From positions 23,860,944 through 23,924,943 of the forward strand of contig OZ025243.1 in assembly GCA_964019155.1 (NCBI GenBank): 64,000 nucleotides of DNA, read 5' to 3'. Each line of letters opens with the position of its first letter. The first letter of the stretch is position 1. Shown here one piece after another: positions 12,601 through 25,849 of the stretch. Below the pieces are notes generated by a model, which searched no databases, was not told the DNA's origin, and saw nothing but the letters and a program-made list of their open reading frames with translations. This stretch comes from Osedax fenrisi. Its lineage: Eukaryota > Annelida > Polychaeta > Sabellida > Siboglinidae. The translations under genes were made by a program, and so were the position numbers.

Positions 12601-13512
12601 ACTGGCTAGTCGTGCATATCTTATCACGTGATGCTGGCTAGTCGTGCATATCTTATCACATGATACTGGCTAGTCGTGCGTATATTATCACGTGATGCTG
12701 GCTAGTCGTGCGTATCTTATCACATGATACTGGCTAGTCGTGCGTATCTTATCACGTGATACTGGCTAGTCGTGCATATCTTATCACGTGATGCTGGCTA
12801 GTCGTGCATATCTTATCACGTGATGATGGCTAGTCGTGCATATCTTATCACATGATACTGGCTAGTCGTGCGTATATTATCACGTGATGCTGGCTAGTCG
12901 TACATATCTTATCACGTGATGCTGGCTAGTCGTGCGTATCTTATCACGTGATGCTGGCTAGTCGTGCATATCTTATCACATGATACTGGCTAGTCGTGCG
13001 TATATTATCACGTGATGCTGGCTAGTCGTGCGTATCTTATCACGTGATACTGGCTAGTCGTGCGTATATTATCACGTGATGCTGGCTAGTCGTGCATATC
13101 TTATCACGTGATGCTGGCTAGTCGTGCGTATCTTATCACATGATACTGGCTAGTCGTGCATATCTTATCACGTGATGCTGGCTAGTCGTGCATATCTTAT
13201 CACGTGATGCTGGCTAGTCGTGCATATCTTATCACGTGATGCCTGCTAGTCGTGCATATCTTATCACGTGATGCTGGCTAGTCGTGCATATCTTATCACG
13301 TGATACTGGCTAGTCGTGCGTATATTATCACGTGGTACTGGCTAGTCGTGCATATCTTATCACGTGATGCTGGCTAGTCGTGCGTATCTTATCACGTGAT
13401 TCTGGCTAGTCGTGCGTATCTTATCACATGATACTGGCTAGTCGTGCATATCTTATCACATGATGCTGGCTAGTCGTGCGTTTATTATCACATGATACTG
13501 GCTAGTCGTTCC
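9633..13512. repeat. 32-bp satellite, 121 units, CACGTG-bearing
   Basis: A tandem array with unit GTCGTGCGTATCTTATCACG followed by TGATGCTGGCTA. From the GTCGTG at 9633 to the GTCGTT at 13505 is 3872 bp, exactly 121 x 32, so the register is kept with no net insertion or deletion. Each normal unit centres on the 12-bp palindrome TATCACGTGATA. Variation is mainly single substitutions: GCGTATC/GCATATC/GAGTATC, ATGCTG/ATACTG and CACGTG/CACATG. The variant order from about 10241 to 10870 recurs from 11649 to 12278, a 44-unit offset. Stop codons block every frame, so it is not coding. Units are contiguous with no unique spacers, which rules out a CRISPR array. Confidence 0.97.
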
Positions 13513-13515
13513 TGA

Positions 13516-15060
13516 CCCCAATAGATATATAAGCCATCGTTACTAGTAAACAAATTTCATTTTAATCTCTTATATATTAGCTATAATGATTATGAATACT
13601 TTTATAAATAAGTGTGTTATACTAGAATAAAGATAACTTCACCTATAGGGTACGTAACATGTTAGTTGACCTATATATCGGATAACCTAAATATATCTTT
13701 CAAATAAATAATAATAAATATACATTTATAAATGGTTAACCAAAATAGTATCTACAATTATTACAGATAAAGAATATATATTTAGAACTTATTATAATCA
13801 TAGTAATAGCAAAGCCTTGGTAATAGTATAGGAACAGTAGACATACTAAAACTTACTATGCACACATATAGTTATAATGTAAATTACATAAATAAAACTA
13901 TATATATTATTTATGAATACACGTGTTCCCGTATGTGTAGAACATCCTTACATGATAGTATAGCAACAAAAATGTAGGTTATAAGTTAAGTAATATGTTA
14001 AATAACATTACATAATATATCAAAAGAGAAGTAGAGGAGAATAGTAATTACTATTACGGTATTAATACCACGTATTCGGTTTACATTACGTAAGCATATA
14101 ATGTCTTTGTTTAAATAGTATTTGTCTCATAATAAGTGTAAACTTAATGTGAATTATTTCTGTTAATTTACGTGAAACTATATTGTAATTCATATTAGAT
14201 TAATATTAAATTTATTATATTTTTATTTAATTAACATTTATTTATTCAATTTCTAATTTCACAAATTGTATTATGTAATACCAGTTAGCTAACACTATAC
14301 AATAATCACATTTCTACCCGTTATTATTAAACACTAACATAACTAGCACTATTTCATATATAATTGAAGTGATTTATATAGTTTGTAATATAAGTATTTT
14401 AAATACTTTATGACATAATATAAAATTACAAAAACATATATTATTAATTATAAATTATCAGTATTAAAAAAAATGTATTTAATTAAAAATTAAAAATTAA
14501 ATTATATCTTTTATCCGATTGATTAAAATAATTTCAAATTTTATTTTTTCCGACTTAAATAAAATTAGTTTTATTATTTTTACATTTATTACTTTCTGAC
14601 ATAATATAAAATTACAAAAATATAAATTAATATTATTAATTATAACATATCTGTATTAAAAAAAAAATTATTTAAAAATGTTTATTCAGTATTATATGTT
14701 TCATTTTTATTATATCATTTTACCTATTTATCTAATATATTTGTTTCTTTTTTCTCTTATTTCTTTTAATTTCTTTTATATTTAAATATTGGCTTTCTCT
14801 TATTTAGGTATTCTTTATGTATTTTTTAGATTTAAATTGTATTATTTTATCATTTATTTATATTATTACATGATGATTACATTTAGTTACATGATAAGTT
14901 TCATTTTTTTTGTTATCATATATATGTAAACACGAAGTCATATTATTATAACATTATTATTTATTTATTATTCTTATCTATAATGAAACTTATCATGTTA
15001 ATAAAGTGGTAATTGTCTCGATAAGCAACACTGGTTCTATAATTACCCTGGCATTGCCTA
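13516..15060. other. AT-rich intergenic DNA with a short direct duplication
   Basis: No gene is supported. The segment at about 14405-14485 is repeated at about 14589-14675 (GACATAATATAAAATTACAA, then TATTATTAATTATAA, then GTATTAAAAAAAA). TACATGATAAGTTTCATT near 14888 is the inverse of AATGAAACTTATCATGTTA near 14982, a small inverted pair of unknown origin. Confidence 0.6.
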
Positions 15061-15066
15061 AATCTG

Positions 15067-15067
<1 letters not shown>

Positions 15068-15101
<34 letters not shown>

Positions 15102-15102
15102 T
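15068..15102. repeat. (ATA)n microsatellite
   Basis: About eleven AAT/ATA trinucleotides. They follow a unique-looking stretch (GCAACACTGGTTCTATAATT) and could be the tail of a SINE or LINE, but no second copy of the body was found. Confidence 0.8.
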
Positions 15103-15462
15103 AAAATAAACTCTACAATGTTTCCATCATTATTGTAGATGTTAATATATCATTAGTGAATGGGAATCTTAAGTGTTAAATTACACTAAGACCCCATCAA
15201 TAATAATGTACATAATACCATTATTAGTCTATAACACCCATTATCACAAACACCGAGCCTGTCTCGCTGAACTTATCTCTCCATTACCCCCTCACACGTA
15301 AAACTCGCTTAATCAGTCTACTGATACTGTATACTAGCCTTATTTAACCCTATACAGATAGTCAATACACTCCACAGATATCCGTACCTGGTCCATATAA
15401 GCACTTATTAATCTATATAGATCTTTCAGAAGAATTTCTGAAAAATATTTTAATGTAATTGA

Positions 15463-15496
<34 letters not shown>

Positions 15497-15750
15497 TTCT
15501 CATTGTATTACACTATGTTAAATAGATCGTTATTTTTTCTAAATATTTAATTTCAAATGTAATTTTATATATTTAAAATACTTACAAGTAATCTATTATC
15601 GAATGATTGATAGTATTGAAAGATCATGATTTATAAAACAATATTGCAATAAATATATCAATTTTCAGTTATAAAATATTATAAAAATATATAAAAATGC
15701 ACTAATTATACCTTAATTTGAATGAATGAATATTGCTTTCAATGGCTGAT

Positions 15751-16037
15751 ATAGCAGATGCGGTCACCACTCCATACAACTTCTAACAGTATCCCTCAGA
15801 GAAATTCATGTGGAAGGAAGTCGAGTTAGCCTTACCACACCCAGCACCCTGCCTTGGCGTAACCCTGTATGTGTGGCTTCTGATATTCGATACCCTGCCA
15901 AAGAGTATCCAGGATGTTGTCCGGCACTGCTTATTAAGTCACAGTTAGCCATTATTTCTAATGGCCGTACCCCTATCCGCAATCTCGGGGAGCCTCTAGT
16001 ATGGATGTTATCATCACTACAACTAGACATACTTTGA
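15751..16037 (+). other. GC-rich islet, unidentified, open on both strands
   Basis: About 290 bp at close to even base composition inside sequence that is more than 75% AT. On the plus strand it is open for about 95 codons without an ATG at its start; the segment includes STLPWRNPVCVASDI and CPALLIKSQLAIISNGR. The minus strand is open for at least 74 codons from 16030 to 15806. I do not recognise either translation. It could be an exon of an unknown gene, a captured gene fragment, or part of a transposon. The plus frame has no good splice donor at its end, just a stop at about 16035-16037. Confidence 0.4.
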
Positions 16038-16227
16038 GGTTATATTTAATTTAAATATATTAATATTCATATGATTTGTACCATAAATTCAACTTGTAGT
16101 TAACTTAGTATTACTCTTTATTATAAAAAAACATCTTTCGAATATAAATTGTATAAATATACAATACCATTATTTTAATTATTGTATTTGTTAACTCACT
16201 ATTCTTATTCTCTACTTCTAATACAAT

Positions 16228-16325
16228 ATAATAATAATAATCAGATTACTTCCTCGTAATAAACGAGATTGAACCCGGGTAGATATAGAAGTTCCCTGAA
16301 CTTATCGAGATATATACCTATCAGC
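16228..16325 (-). repeat. SINE-like family 2, copy 1
   Basis: Read on the minus strand: TATATATCTCGATAAGTTCAG, then ATCTACCCGGGTTCAATCTCG with a B-box-like GGGTTCAATC, then TTTATTACGAGGAAGTAATC and a TGATTATTATTAT tail. The same order recurs at 38079-38175. The tRNA-like B-box and the ATT-rich tail suggest a short SINE. Confidence 0.55.
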
Positions 16326-16806
16326 AAAAGGAAAGGAAAAATAAACATGTTAATAAAAGTAATAATAGAGTAAAATAAAATTTCAAATTTCAAAATAAAG
16401 TAAAATATAAATATAAAGTAAAATTTTAAATATTAAAATAGTTATAATATGAATAAATATTAAATATATAAATAAAAATAAAGTTATAATAATAGATACA
16501 AATAACAATAAAACAAGAAGTGTAAGGGAAATAAATACTGCAATATATACAAATAAACGGTAAGTCGACCACAACGAACGAATAGTATAAGGCTACCAAC
16601 TTTCAGTATACTGAAAGTATATATATATATATATGTATCATATACATCAATATATTGAGGGTATACCTTAAGGTATACCTTCAAATGATCCCCCACAAGC
16701 ATACTATAGTATGTTTACTACTCGGCATATAATACACCATCTCACGCTACTATCAAAATAGAAAATAAATCTTATATGATAATTATTGTATCATTATATT
16801 TAATGG

Positions 16807-16928
16807 TCAACAACAACAGAAAATATTTATATTATTTTGAAGCCCTTTAGAAGAAAACATTTTATAAATATCATTGTAATTTAACAGAAAAAAATTAAAA
16901 TTCTTCAAATAAATATTATTATTATATA
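16807..16928 (+). repeat. Dispersed repeat R3, copy 1
   Basis: About 120 bp with AACAACAACAGAAAATATT, then TATTATTTTGAAGCCCTTTA, GAAGAAAA and TATAAATATCATTGTAATTT, ending in an (ATT)n tail. It is about 90% identical by eye to 27441-27570 in the same orientation. The trinucleotide tail suggests the 3' end of a retroposon. Confidence 0.65.
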
Positions 16929-16929
16929 C

Positions 16930-17678
16930 ACATGAATTATTATATGATATAATTATATAAGGGATATACATATATAAACCATTGTACAGAAACCATAAGT
17001 ACACTTGTACTTAAATATTTCCTTATTATGTATAATATACCTTTATTTATATGTATATACTATTTAAAATTATAACAATATAAATACATAAATATTAATA
17101 CATAATTTAACATATTTTACATAGTTTTTTATACATATATGGAATACAAATTATTATTTTTTTTATAAATTATATATAAAAATGCATTTAATAAATTACC
17201 ATACCAGTATATTACTATATTTTATATAATATAATATATGATTAATATATAATATATATATTCATATTAATAAAATACATTCATAAACTACGTTCACTCT
17301 GAATAATACCAAGATTCTGTACTAGCTACAGCCGTATACGGCGTGGTTCCACGGTGTCTAGCTTTATTTATTAAGCATTTTTTGTAGATATATATGTGCT
17401 GATATTCTGATATAAACTGATATAAACTGATATATAATTATATATAATTATATATTATATATATATATATATATATTCTATATGTAGCTACGTGGGTAAA
17501 TGTAATTAATTAATAAGTTTCATTATTACCGGCCGAATACAGTCTAATAATACACACTATTGTTACACGCGCCTCTCAACAGATGCGAAGTTTCACATCG
17601 CCGCTATTGTTATAGAGGGTGTGACTGTAATAATGAATAACTACTGTTATCCATTATATCCGCTTACATATATGTATG

Positions 17679-17745
<67 letters not shown>

Positions 17746-18900
17746 AGTATTCAGGGAAATGGATAGCGAAGATTGCACATATTTATTTATGTAATAGTGA
17801 TGCATGCCGTTGAGTACGTTTAATAAAATGAAATGAAGTTGATGATTTCACACGAAGGTTGTAGTAATGCATGCGTACTATTACGTAACAATAGAGGTAT
17901 ACTTATACTATAGTATACTATAGTAATAGGAACACCGTGTACGCATTGGTGTTATTGATGTAATACGATGCCTCCGTAGCTACAGGTGGATGCGCGAGTG
18001 AAGGTGGGACCCCCCCTAAGAAGATGCACCCATAGATAGCGGGCTATCGGCGTACGTCGTCCGTTATGTGCGTATCGCGTTACGTAATGATGTATCTTCT
18101 TTCATTTCAGTGGGTGTGTTCTTTCATATCGGTGGGTGAGGTGTTCACTATTCATATAGGTATATCTATATATAAGCAATATGTGTACTTATATATATAT
18201 ATACGTGTGTGGGCGTAGGCGTGAGTTTATATATATATATATGCGTGTGTACGGGTGTAGATGTTCTATAAATACATACGCGAATTATCTAGTTAACATA
18301 TTTGATTAGAAAACAAATTTCGCCGCGGAATGATATGAATCATACGCGAAGTTTAATGATATGAATCATACGCGAAGTTTGATGATATGAATCATACACC
18401 GAGTTATGATTAATGTTCGCACGCGTGCAAACTCACGCGCGATCACGCACATAAATATACCATAACTAAATACCGCGAATATTTGAAAGTCTCCACTCGT
18501 AAGTAGATACATCATATCTACCCCCCCCCCCTGTTTGAGAGGCTGGGGGCAGGGAGGACCACTTCTTCTCGGCACTCGGTACACAGCTTTCTTTATGTTT
18601 ACCTACGATGATTGCCTTTAACTGACACGCCTACCTGACGCACGCATGCCCGCCCGCCCGCCGGGCTAAGGGACACGCCCATTAAAGTGATAGAAGATGC
18701 TCGAGATGATAACATTCCTAGGCGGTGAATAACTCTCTCTGGCAGGCAGGTACGCTGGGGATGTACCAGAGAACTACGTCTCTTAATGGGGCTATAATGT
18801 TGTATGAGGCATTACTAACCGATAATACTATATATATTACCTGTATACAGGATATATATAGCAATTGACAATAATTCATATGTTACTTTAATAAAATACA
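16930..18900. other. Intergenic, with locally GC-richer sequence at 17.5-18.8 kb
   Basis: No gene can be supported. The 17.5-18.8 kb part is less AT-rich than its surroundings and holds CpG-containing motifs (TTACGTAA at 17881 and 18080), a short direct repeat of GATATGAATCATACGCGAAGTT at 18331-18385 (two and a half units), C-rich and G-rich runs near 18520-18560 and a CCCGCCCGCCCG run at 18649. A (TA)n tract fills 17686-17738. Confidence 0.5.
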
Positions 18901-19690
18901 AATATATATATATATATATATATATGTTTGATGTATATGTGTATGTATATGTGTGTGTGTTTTATGTGTGCACGTACATACTATTTTATATATTATATGT
19001 CTAACTATAAAGATAAATATATGTTAATATATATATATCATAATATATTGATTAATTTTATTTTCAGAAATTTTTAAATATTATAATCCTAAACAAAATA
19101 AACTTAATATAATAAGCTACAATTACAAACAATATTATTATTACTTTCCCATAGTTAATGTTAGGTAAATAATATGTATTTGATTATAAAGTAATTAAAT
19201 TGATTGATATATATATATATATATATATCGATAAATAAATAATAATATATTCGAGTTAGTATAATATATCAGCAACAGTAACATAACAGTCAAATAACAG
19301 TAATATTGTTTTACGGAATCATTAATATCAAATAACAAATACTTCTAGAGTTTTCTAAAAAATTAATAAAATAGCTCTAACTAATACACTACATATCCTA
19401 AAGTCAATATGGCTTTCACTAAATGGAAACACCAATAGGAAATACCTATAATCAAATAGAGTTCACACCACCACCTCAGGGTTAAAATATAGTATAATTA
19501 AATCATCTACATTATCATATAAGGATAATTCATCCTGCCCTCTAATTCATATAAATATATACCACAAAATGACGCTCTGTGTTATTATATTAAAATTACA
19601 AAGAAAGTGAAAATTGAAGAGGAAAAAAATAATATTACATTTTGATAAACACAAGTAGGTCAAAAATGTAAGTGAATCTCAAAGGTACCG
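18900..19690. other. AT-rich intergenic DNA
   Basis: Short (TA)n tracts at 18900-18925 and 19205-19228; no gene or element recognised. Confidence 0.5.
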
Positions 19691-19691
19691 A

Positions 19692-19882
19692 AGCAAACAG
19701 TAAGAGCAGCATAACAGCAGCATAATATCCTGACAAATTAATAGCAGCATAATAGCAGCATAATAGACATATAATAGCAGCATAATATACATCTAATAGC
19801 AGCATAATAGCACAATGTAAACATTTGAGGCTCTAGCATATGCTGTTATGCTGCTATTATGCTGCTCTTACTGTTTGCTGGG
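19692..19882. mobile_element. MITE with AGCAAACAGTAAGAGCAGCA termini
   Basis: The ends are inverted: AGCAAACAGTAAGAGCAGCA at 19692 and TGCTGCTCTTACTGTTTGCT at 19860-19880, followed by GGG. The interior is a chain of AGCAGCATAATAG modules that resemble the terminal repeat itself, so TIR and tandem repeat merge. The right half (TGAGGCTCTAGCATATGCTG) matches, inverted, the left part of 58051-58284. No coding sequence. Confidence 0.75.
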
Positions 19883-19889
19883 TATATAT

Positions 19890-20600
19890 TCCGAAATACT
19901 TTAAACAGTAATGAACAAATCATAAATGAAGATCAATAAAGTTACAATACTAAAATACTAAGTCTCATAACTAAATATAGCAAATTATTAGGTATATCAC
20001 CCCGAAAGAAAAATGATGTAATATTCTATATGTATATGGTTAATATAGAAGGATATATAATATAAAGGACAAGAATAAATACATTAAAGAGAATATTCAT
20101 AACATATGTCATAAAATACAATCTAAGTGATAGGTATATGATAGGTAACCTATATAAATAAGAACTAATATTAAATAGTGAAGGAAAACTAGATAAAAAT
20201 GGGATGTGCTGAAATTTCAAATGTAAAAGTACACAACACCTACATACCTACTAATATTAAAGTATTCATTATAGATACATAAAATACAGAGAGTAAATGT
20301 TAATAATTGTGAAATCATTTCAGATTATTGCGCAAAAAAATAGTATTAATATTGCATAAGATATACAAGGAACCTATTTCAATCTAGATAACACAATTTT
20401 AAAAATCAATAATGACTTATTATACAAGCAACATTCCCTATCATTTTACTAACATAAATATATAATTCAATTCTACACATCAAAATAATTCCAAACAGTA
20501 AGGTTTCTTGAACGGATATTATTCCCGGAGAACAAATCTCATATGGTATATAAATGTTTAAACTAATAACCACGCCCATACAAAGATACGAGTAACTCAT
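19890..20600. other. AT-rich intergenic DNA
   Basis: Short open frames only, with no conserved motif recognised. Confidence 0.5.
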
Positions 20601-20880
20601 GTTTACTCATAGTTAATCCACAGTTAATTAAAGTTATTATCCCATTACCAAAGAAATGAGATATATAAAATCTAAAAACTACATAATAATAGTATTAATA
20701 AATCATGTAAGCGAGATTCTACTTTGAATTACTTTAAATCTTCTAAATCCATTACCTGAAAATATCATAGTAGATTAACAAATGGATTTCAGAAAAGGAA
20801 AAAATTCATGTGAACAATATCTTAAACTGCAGAATAATAGATGAACAATATATTCAATATAAGAACTTATATTATAACCT
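20600..20880 (+). pseudogene. Decayed reverse transcriptase fragment
   Basis: The conceptual translation across stops gives YYPITKEMRYIKSKNY, then IINHVSEILL, then ENIIVD, then QMDFRKGKNSCEQYLKLQNN. This is the order seen in non-LTR reverse transcriptases of the type IIPxPKKGD...CKNYR...LINHxSKxLL...IIxxEQxGFRKGRSCxEQIFxLR. The frame is broken and the catalytic box is not seen, so this is a small dead fragment. Confidence 0.6.
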
Positions 20881-20899
20881 AATATATACTATAGTGTAT

Positions 20900-22970
20900 A
20901 AAATCATTTAATAATATATATCATTATCGTCGAATATTGTTATACATAGCGGTCTATAAATGTTAATTAACCAATATAATATGTATGATGATATTGTTGA
21001 CATAATTAAATTATTATATTAGAGGAATAGTACTAGTAAGTACCTAAATACTCCGATTGGTGAGTTATTTAAAATTAATTTATGGGTTTGTTAAGGATGT
21101 ATATATCTTAAATATATATGTAATACATATTTTGTCATATTACATATTATGTATATATCCTCACTAACGTACAATATCGTCATTCAAAGAATAGCCTATA
21201 GGAAATATTAGCATATCATTATTAAATAACAGCTGTATGAGAATCAATAACTTGTAACCTACATTTACACGGCGATATTAATCTACTTACTATTCTAGCG
21301 AAGAAATTCAAAGTATAATTTACGATATACTTATAGACTCAAATCTATTTAAAATATAACTTAATTAAGATAAGTTTAACTTACAGGTAACACACACTGT
21401 CGCGATTCTAATATGAGCCTGTTTGGACACGTATTGGAAGAAGTTAACACACTTAAATACGTGCATCTACTATAGTATATCTACTATAGTAGTACTATAT
21501 ATAGTATATATATGACAGAAAATGGTAATATTAAAAATATAATAACATTGAATTAGTTAGTTTTGTATTTAGTGAAAATAAGTAAGGTCATGGATTCGTC
21601 GGGATTCAACTTCCGAGTTTAATTCATTTTAACAATCATAACTAACTTGTATAATCTCATATAAACTAATATATCTTCGTTCGATATGCTAGACAATAAT
21701 AATAAGTAACTTAGCAACAATACTAAATAAGTAACTTAGCAACAGTATCTAAAATTCCCGAAGATACCCGTAATATTCTAAAGGTCTCAATCCTACATTA
21801 AACTTACACGTTAAAACAGTAAATGAGCAAGTTGTATCTGCAAGTTTAATAACAATGGATTTGAAACGCCAGCTTTTGTTAGGCTACGTATAATATGGAA
21901 GAGAATACGAATTAAGTAAATATCATTTATACAAATAACTTATATATTAGTTAAAATATTACAGTTAAAACAGTAAGCATACCACGTACAATTTAAATAA
22001 ATTGATATATATATATATATATATATATACGTATACATTTAAAGTACATAAACGCATACTAATACCGTCTACACTGAAGACCCTACAGTATATTATATTC
22101 GAATGATATAGACCGTACAATGTACGTTATGCATTGTATAGATAACGTAACAATAAAGCTTATGTAAAGATGAGCTCATTATTGTTCGCATTGATGACTA
22201 GTTATCGGTAGTAATTCTAGCTAGGTATACTTTCATAATAACACATTTCCTATGCTTATTATATTATATATAATATTTATATAATATACAAGTACGACAA
22301 GTGTTCGAGGAGCGGTAAATAATACATAAAGAGGAGGAAGGCGACTAATAAAAGGCTGACTCGGCAATATTATTGAATGGGTGTTATATCTGGATATATG
22401 GAGTAATCTTGGTTATTTTATTTTTATAAATAAAGAATATTTCCCTTTATTGTTAATATTATTTTTAATTAAGTCGTATTAGTACTTACTTAGTACATTT
22501 ACCATGGTAAAGAAGTACCTACTTGTTCATGATATCTTAACTTCAAATATATTCATTGTCGCCACGTTATACACTTTTCTATACTAATTATTACATTTAT
22601 TTATTGTTTTTTTATATATTATTGTAACACTATAAAAATTGTATAATTTAATTAGTGTTTGATTAAAAATCATCATCATCATCATCATCACTACACACAT
22701 GCATGTTATTAGTAGGGAATATTGAATAACACGGTATGCATATATCCTTATCCGTTGTTTGCATTGTTAGCTATTACATCGATTAGTTATTATCCGTATC
22801 TAATCGCGAGTAAGCAAAGTAATACCGGAAGTAAGTTATCCTGCAATGAAAATAATACTTCTAAATAGGAAAATATTCTCTATTTATGAAAAATGTTATA
22901 TTCTATTTTTTTTAATTATTGAAATTAATAATTACCGTATATAATTATTATATTATATAATACTTATTAT
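20900..22970. other. AT-rich intergenic DNA
   Basis: No gene recognised. It contains a (TA)n tract at 22004-22029, an (ATC)n tract at 22669-22690 and scattered short palindromes. Confidence 0.5.
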
Positions 22971-22974
22971 AATC

Positions 22975-23702
22975 AATACGGACAGTTTCCGTCGGACACC
23001 TATATTATAATTACACCTGTATTATAATACGGACATCCTATATACCATTGAATATACTATATATTATTAATGAACCAAATCAGATAAATTAATTTATTAC
23101 GTTACTTTATAATTTTATGAATAATTTAATATAATTTAATTAGGAATTCATTTATTAATTTTAATTATTTTATTAATTAATACTTACAAATGAAGTATCT
23201 AAATAATAATCATTAAACATATTAGTAAATTGATGATATCAATATTATAACACACGTGATTTTATGAAAATGTAAATAGTTCAAACGATGGCCGCTGATT
23301 GGTTATATGGTGTCCGTATTAAGACACCTAGAGTGTCCGTATTAGGGATGTATATGACATATAGATATATTCTTATAACTTAATATATTATAAAAAAATA
23401 TATAGCAATTATGTATATAATGTTTAGAATGTTTTAGTTATTAATAATATATTGTTATATTGATATTCATATATTTGTATATGCTTTAGAAGGTTTTAAG
23501 TTAACATGTTTTTCATTAAATAAAAAACGTAATAAAAAAATCAATGTATTGGATATATTAACATTATTTTAAATGATTAAATAATAAAAAATACTTATTT
23601 AGACTATTTATATAATTATGAATATTTTATTCATTACAATTTATATAATTAAAATTTGTATTTGAGATACCGAGAGTGTCCGTATTCGGATAATTCCCCC
23701 TA
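22975..23702 (-). mobile_element. MITE-like family A, inverted copy
   Basis: Homologous, in reverse orientation, to 8122-8945. On the minus strand it starts GGGGGAATTATCCGAATACG just after TA at 23702, has AAATAAGTATTTTTTATT and CATTCTAAACATTATA blocks in the same order, central AATACGGACAC motifs near 23310-23345 followed by ATAACCAATCAGCGGCC, and right-side motifs at 22978-23040. No open frame. Its divergence from the other copy shows an old family. Confidence 0.6.
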
Positions 23703-23709
23703 ATAATAT

Positions 23710-23903
23710 TACATAATTTAGAAATTAATAATTTTAATATATTTTAATAATGAAAAACTAAGAAATTATTTTATTAAAAGTATACGAATCAAATGTTATT
23801 GAATGTATATTATTAAAACCTTCAGAACATAAAGATGGTAAGTTACCATTGCTAACCACATACATTGTAAATGATTGAGTATTATTTCGATGAAGAATAT
23901 AAA

Positions 23904-23950
<47 letters not shown>

Positions 23951-24885
23951 TATAAATAGATTTTATACAAAATATAAAAATATAATTACGTAATTCGAAT
24001 AAAACTGCATATAATAAAATATATATTAATGAAAATAATATGAAATATTAAGAATTATAGCCACCAATATAATAAGCTAATACCTATATAATATATACGG
24101 GTACAAATCTACATTATAGAAATATCATTAATAAAAATTCAACTAATAATATTACCAAAAATGTTTCAAAGAAAAATATAACACTCTAAATATATAACAT
24201 CACAAACTATTAAGATATATATCTTTGTTTAGATATATCTCCTCGACGTAAGTAATAGATAACTGTATACGCGGCTGGCAGTGGTATATCAACTGAAATA
24301 GAGCTAGAGGTGTAACTCAGTTTGTATATATTAATATGTTCGATGTTATATTAAATTACATGCAATATACGTATACGTTTGTTTTTACTTACCTCGGAGA
24401 ATGTATAAAATTTAAATAAACGTATCATATTTCTTTGTTATATATTAGTAATGCACACATAGTTTTGTTTTCATTATATAAATAATCATTTTAAATGTTT
24501 TTACATTTTTAAATCATACACAACACAATTATTCGACAAAAATAAATCAATGTTCATGTGTACAAAATCATATTATACGTTTTCGCTTAGTGTTATATAT
24601 TTACTTAGACAAATATTTTATATTTCTCTACAAATATTTTAAAAAACTCTCGCTATTTAACTAAATAAATTTAAATGAATATTCGACATATCTGATATAA
24701 TAATAATAATTATTATTTAATAAATACGTGTTTTGTTCTCTCTTTTACTTTGGCGATCATATTAAGTAGGATTAACTTCACCAAAGTACTTTTCTATATA
24801 TATATATATATATATATATCCATATATGATATATGATTATGAATATTTTCACTTGTTGTAGCCCATTATAGAACACTCTACTATA
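23710..24885. other. AT-rich intergenic DNA
   Basis: Includes a (TA)n tract at 23907-23945. No gene or element ends recognised. Confidence 0.5.
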
Positions 24886-24887
24886 TC

Positions 24888-25847
24888 GGGGAAAGTCTCC
24901 TATAAGAGGGAAAAGTCTCCGATTACCGACCCCCTCATAATACCGACCCCCTCTCATATCTCAGTAACTATAAAATATATCAATAAATTATATATACATT
25001 AACTGTTAGTGATGTAATGATAAATTTGAATAAGTATTTTTATTAAAAAAATATGTAATCCTACAAGTTTTATTTGATCAAATGTAATATTCTGTTTTTA
25101 CTTTTTAAATATTTGAATAATAACTTTTTTTAAATCATTGTAAATACTTTATTAATTAAAAGAAAACTTAACACTGCACATAATATTGTATATCAATAAA
25201 AAATGTATAACTATTATAAAAATAATTTAATTTGAATAAATATTAACCAATATATCTTAATTATAGAAACCCAAATGAATTTCATATTGACCCCCTAACT
25301 TACTATAATACCGACCCCATGTGATTCATAATATCCAATCAAAATAGATCCGTATTTTACTTTAAAATATGTCGTAAGTTGTTTGTGTATCATTGATATA
25401 GATTTAGGATTCATGATTCCAGTGGATTATATAAATACTGATTAATAAATAAATATTAAATAATAATATACACTATTTTAATATAATTATTATAAAGTTT
25501 AAATTTAAATTTAATATAACTATTAAAACATAAAGTTAATAAAAAATAAATTGCGTGCATGTTATAATTAATTATATTTATGTATATCTACTATTTTTAT
25601 TATATATTATAATACTACAATTATTTATACCACGATTATTTTAGAGGAGGCGGTCTGTATTAGGCACATGTATCTGATTACCGACCCCGCGTTTATTCTT
25701 GTAAATATAATTATATCAAAATTGTAAAATAGCTACATTATTCATTGCCATAATATTACCCTAATTACAAAATTAAAAATAAATATATTTAATATTGAAT
25801 AAGTTATTACAAATAATCATTTAGAGGTCGGTAATCGGAGACTTTCC
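24888..25847. mobile_element. MITE-like family B (ACCGACCCC motif)
   Basis: The ends are inverted: GGGAAAAGTCTCCGATTACC near 24908 and GGTCGGTAATCGGAGACTTTCC ending at 25847. The motif TACCGACCCC occurs at the left (24925-24952), in the middle (25288-25320), near 25678 and at the right end. As in family A, the central motifs are followed by a CCAATCA box (25335) and later by GCGTGCATGTTATAAT (25552). No open frame. GGGGAAAGTCTCC also occurs as an extra short copy at 24889. Confidence 0.65.
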
Positions 25848-25849
25848 AA

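Noticed and set aside
9633..13512. CRISPR-like array
   Set aside because: The 32-bp units are directly contiguous with no unique spacers, in a eukaryotic genome without cas genes.
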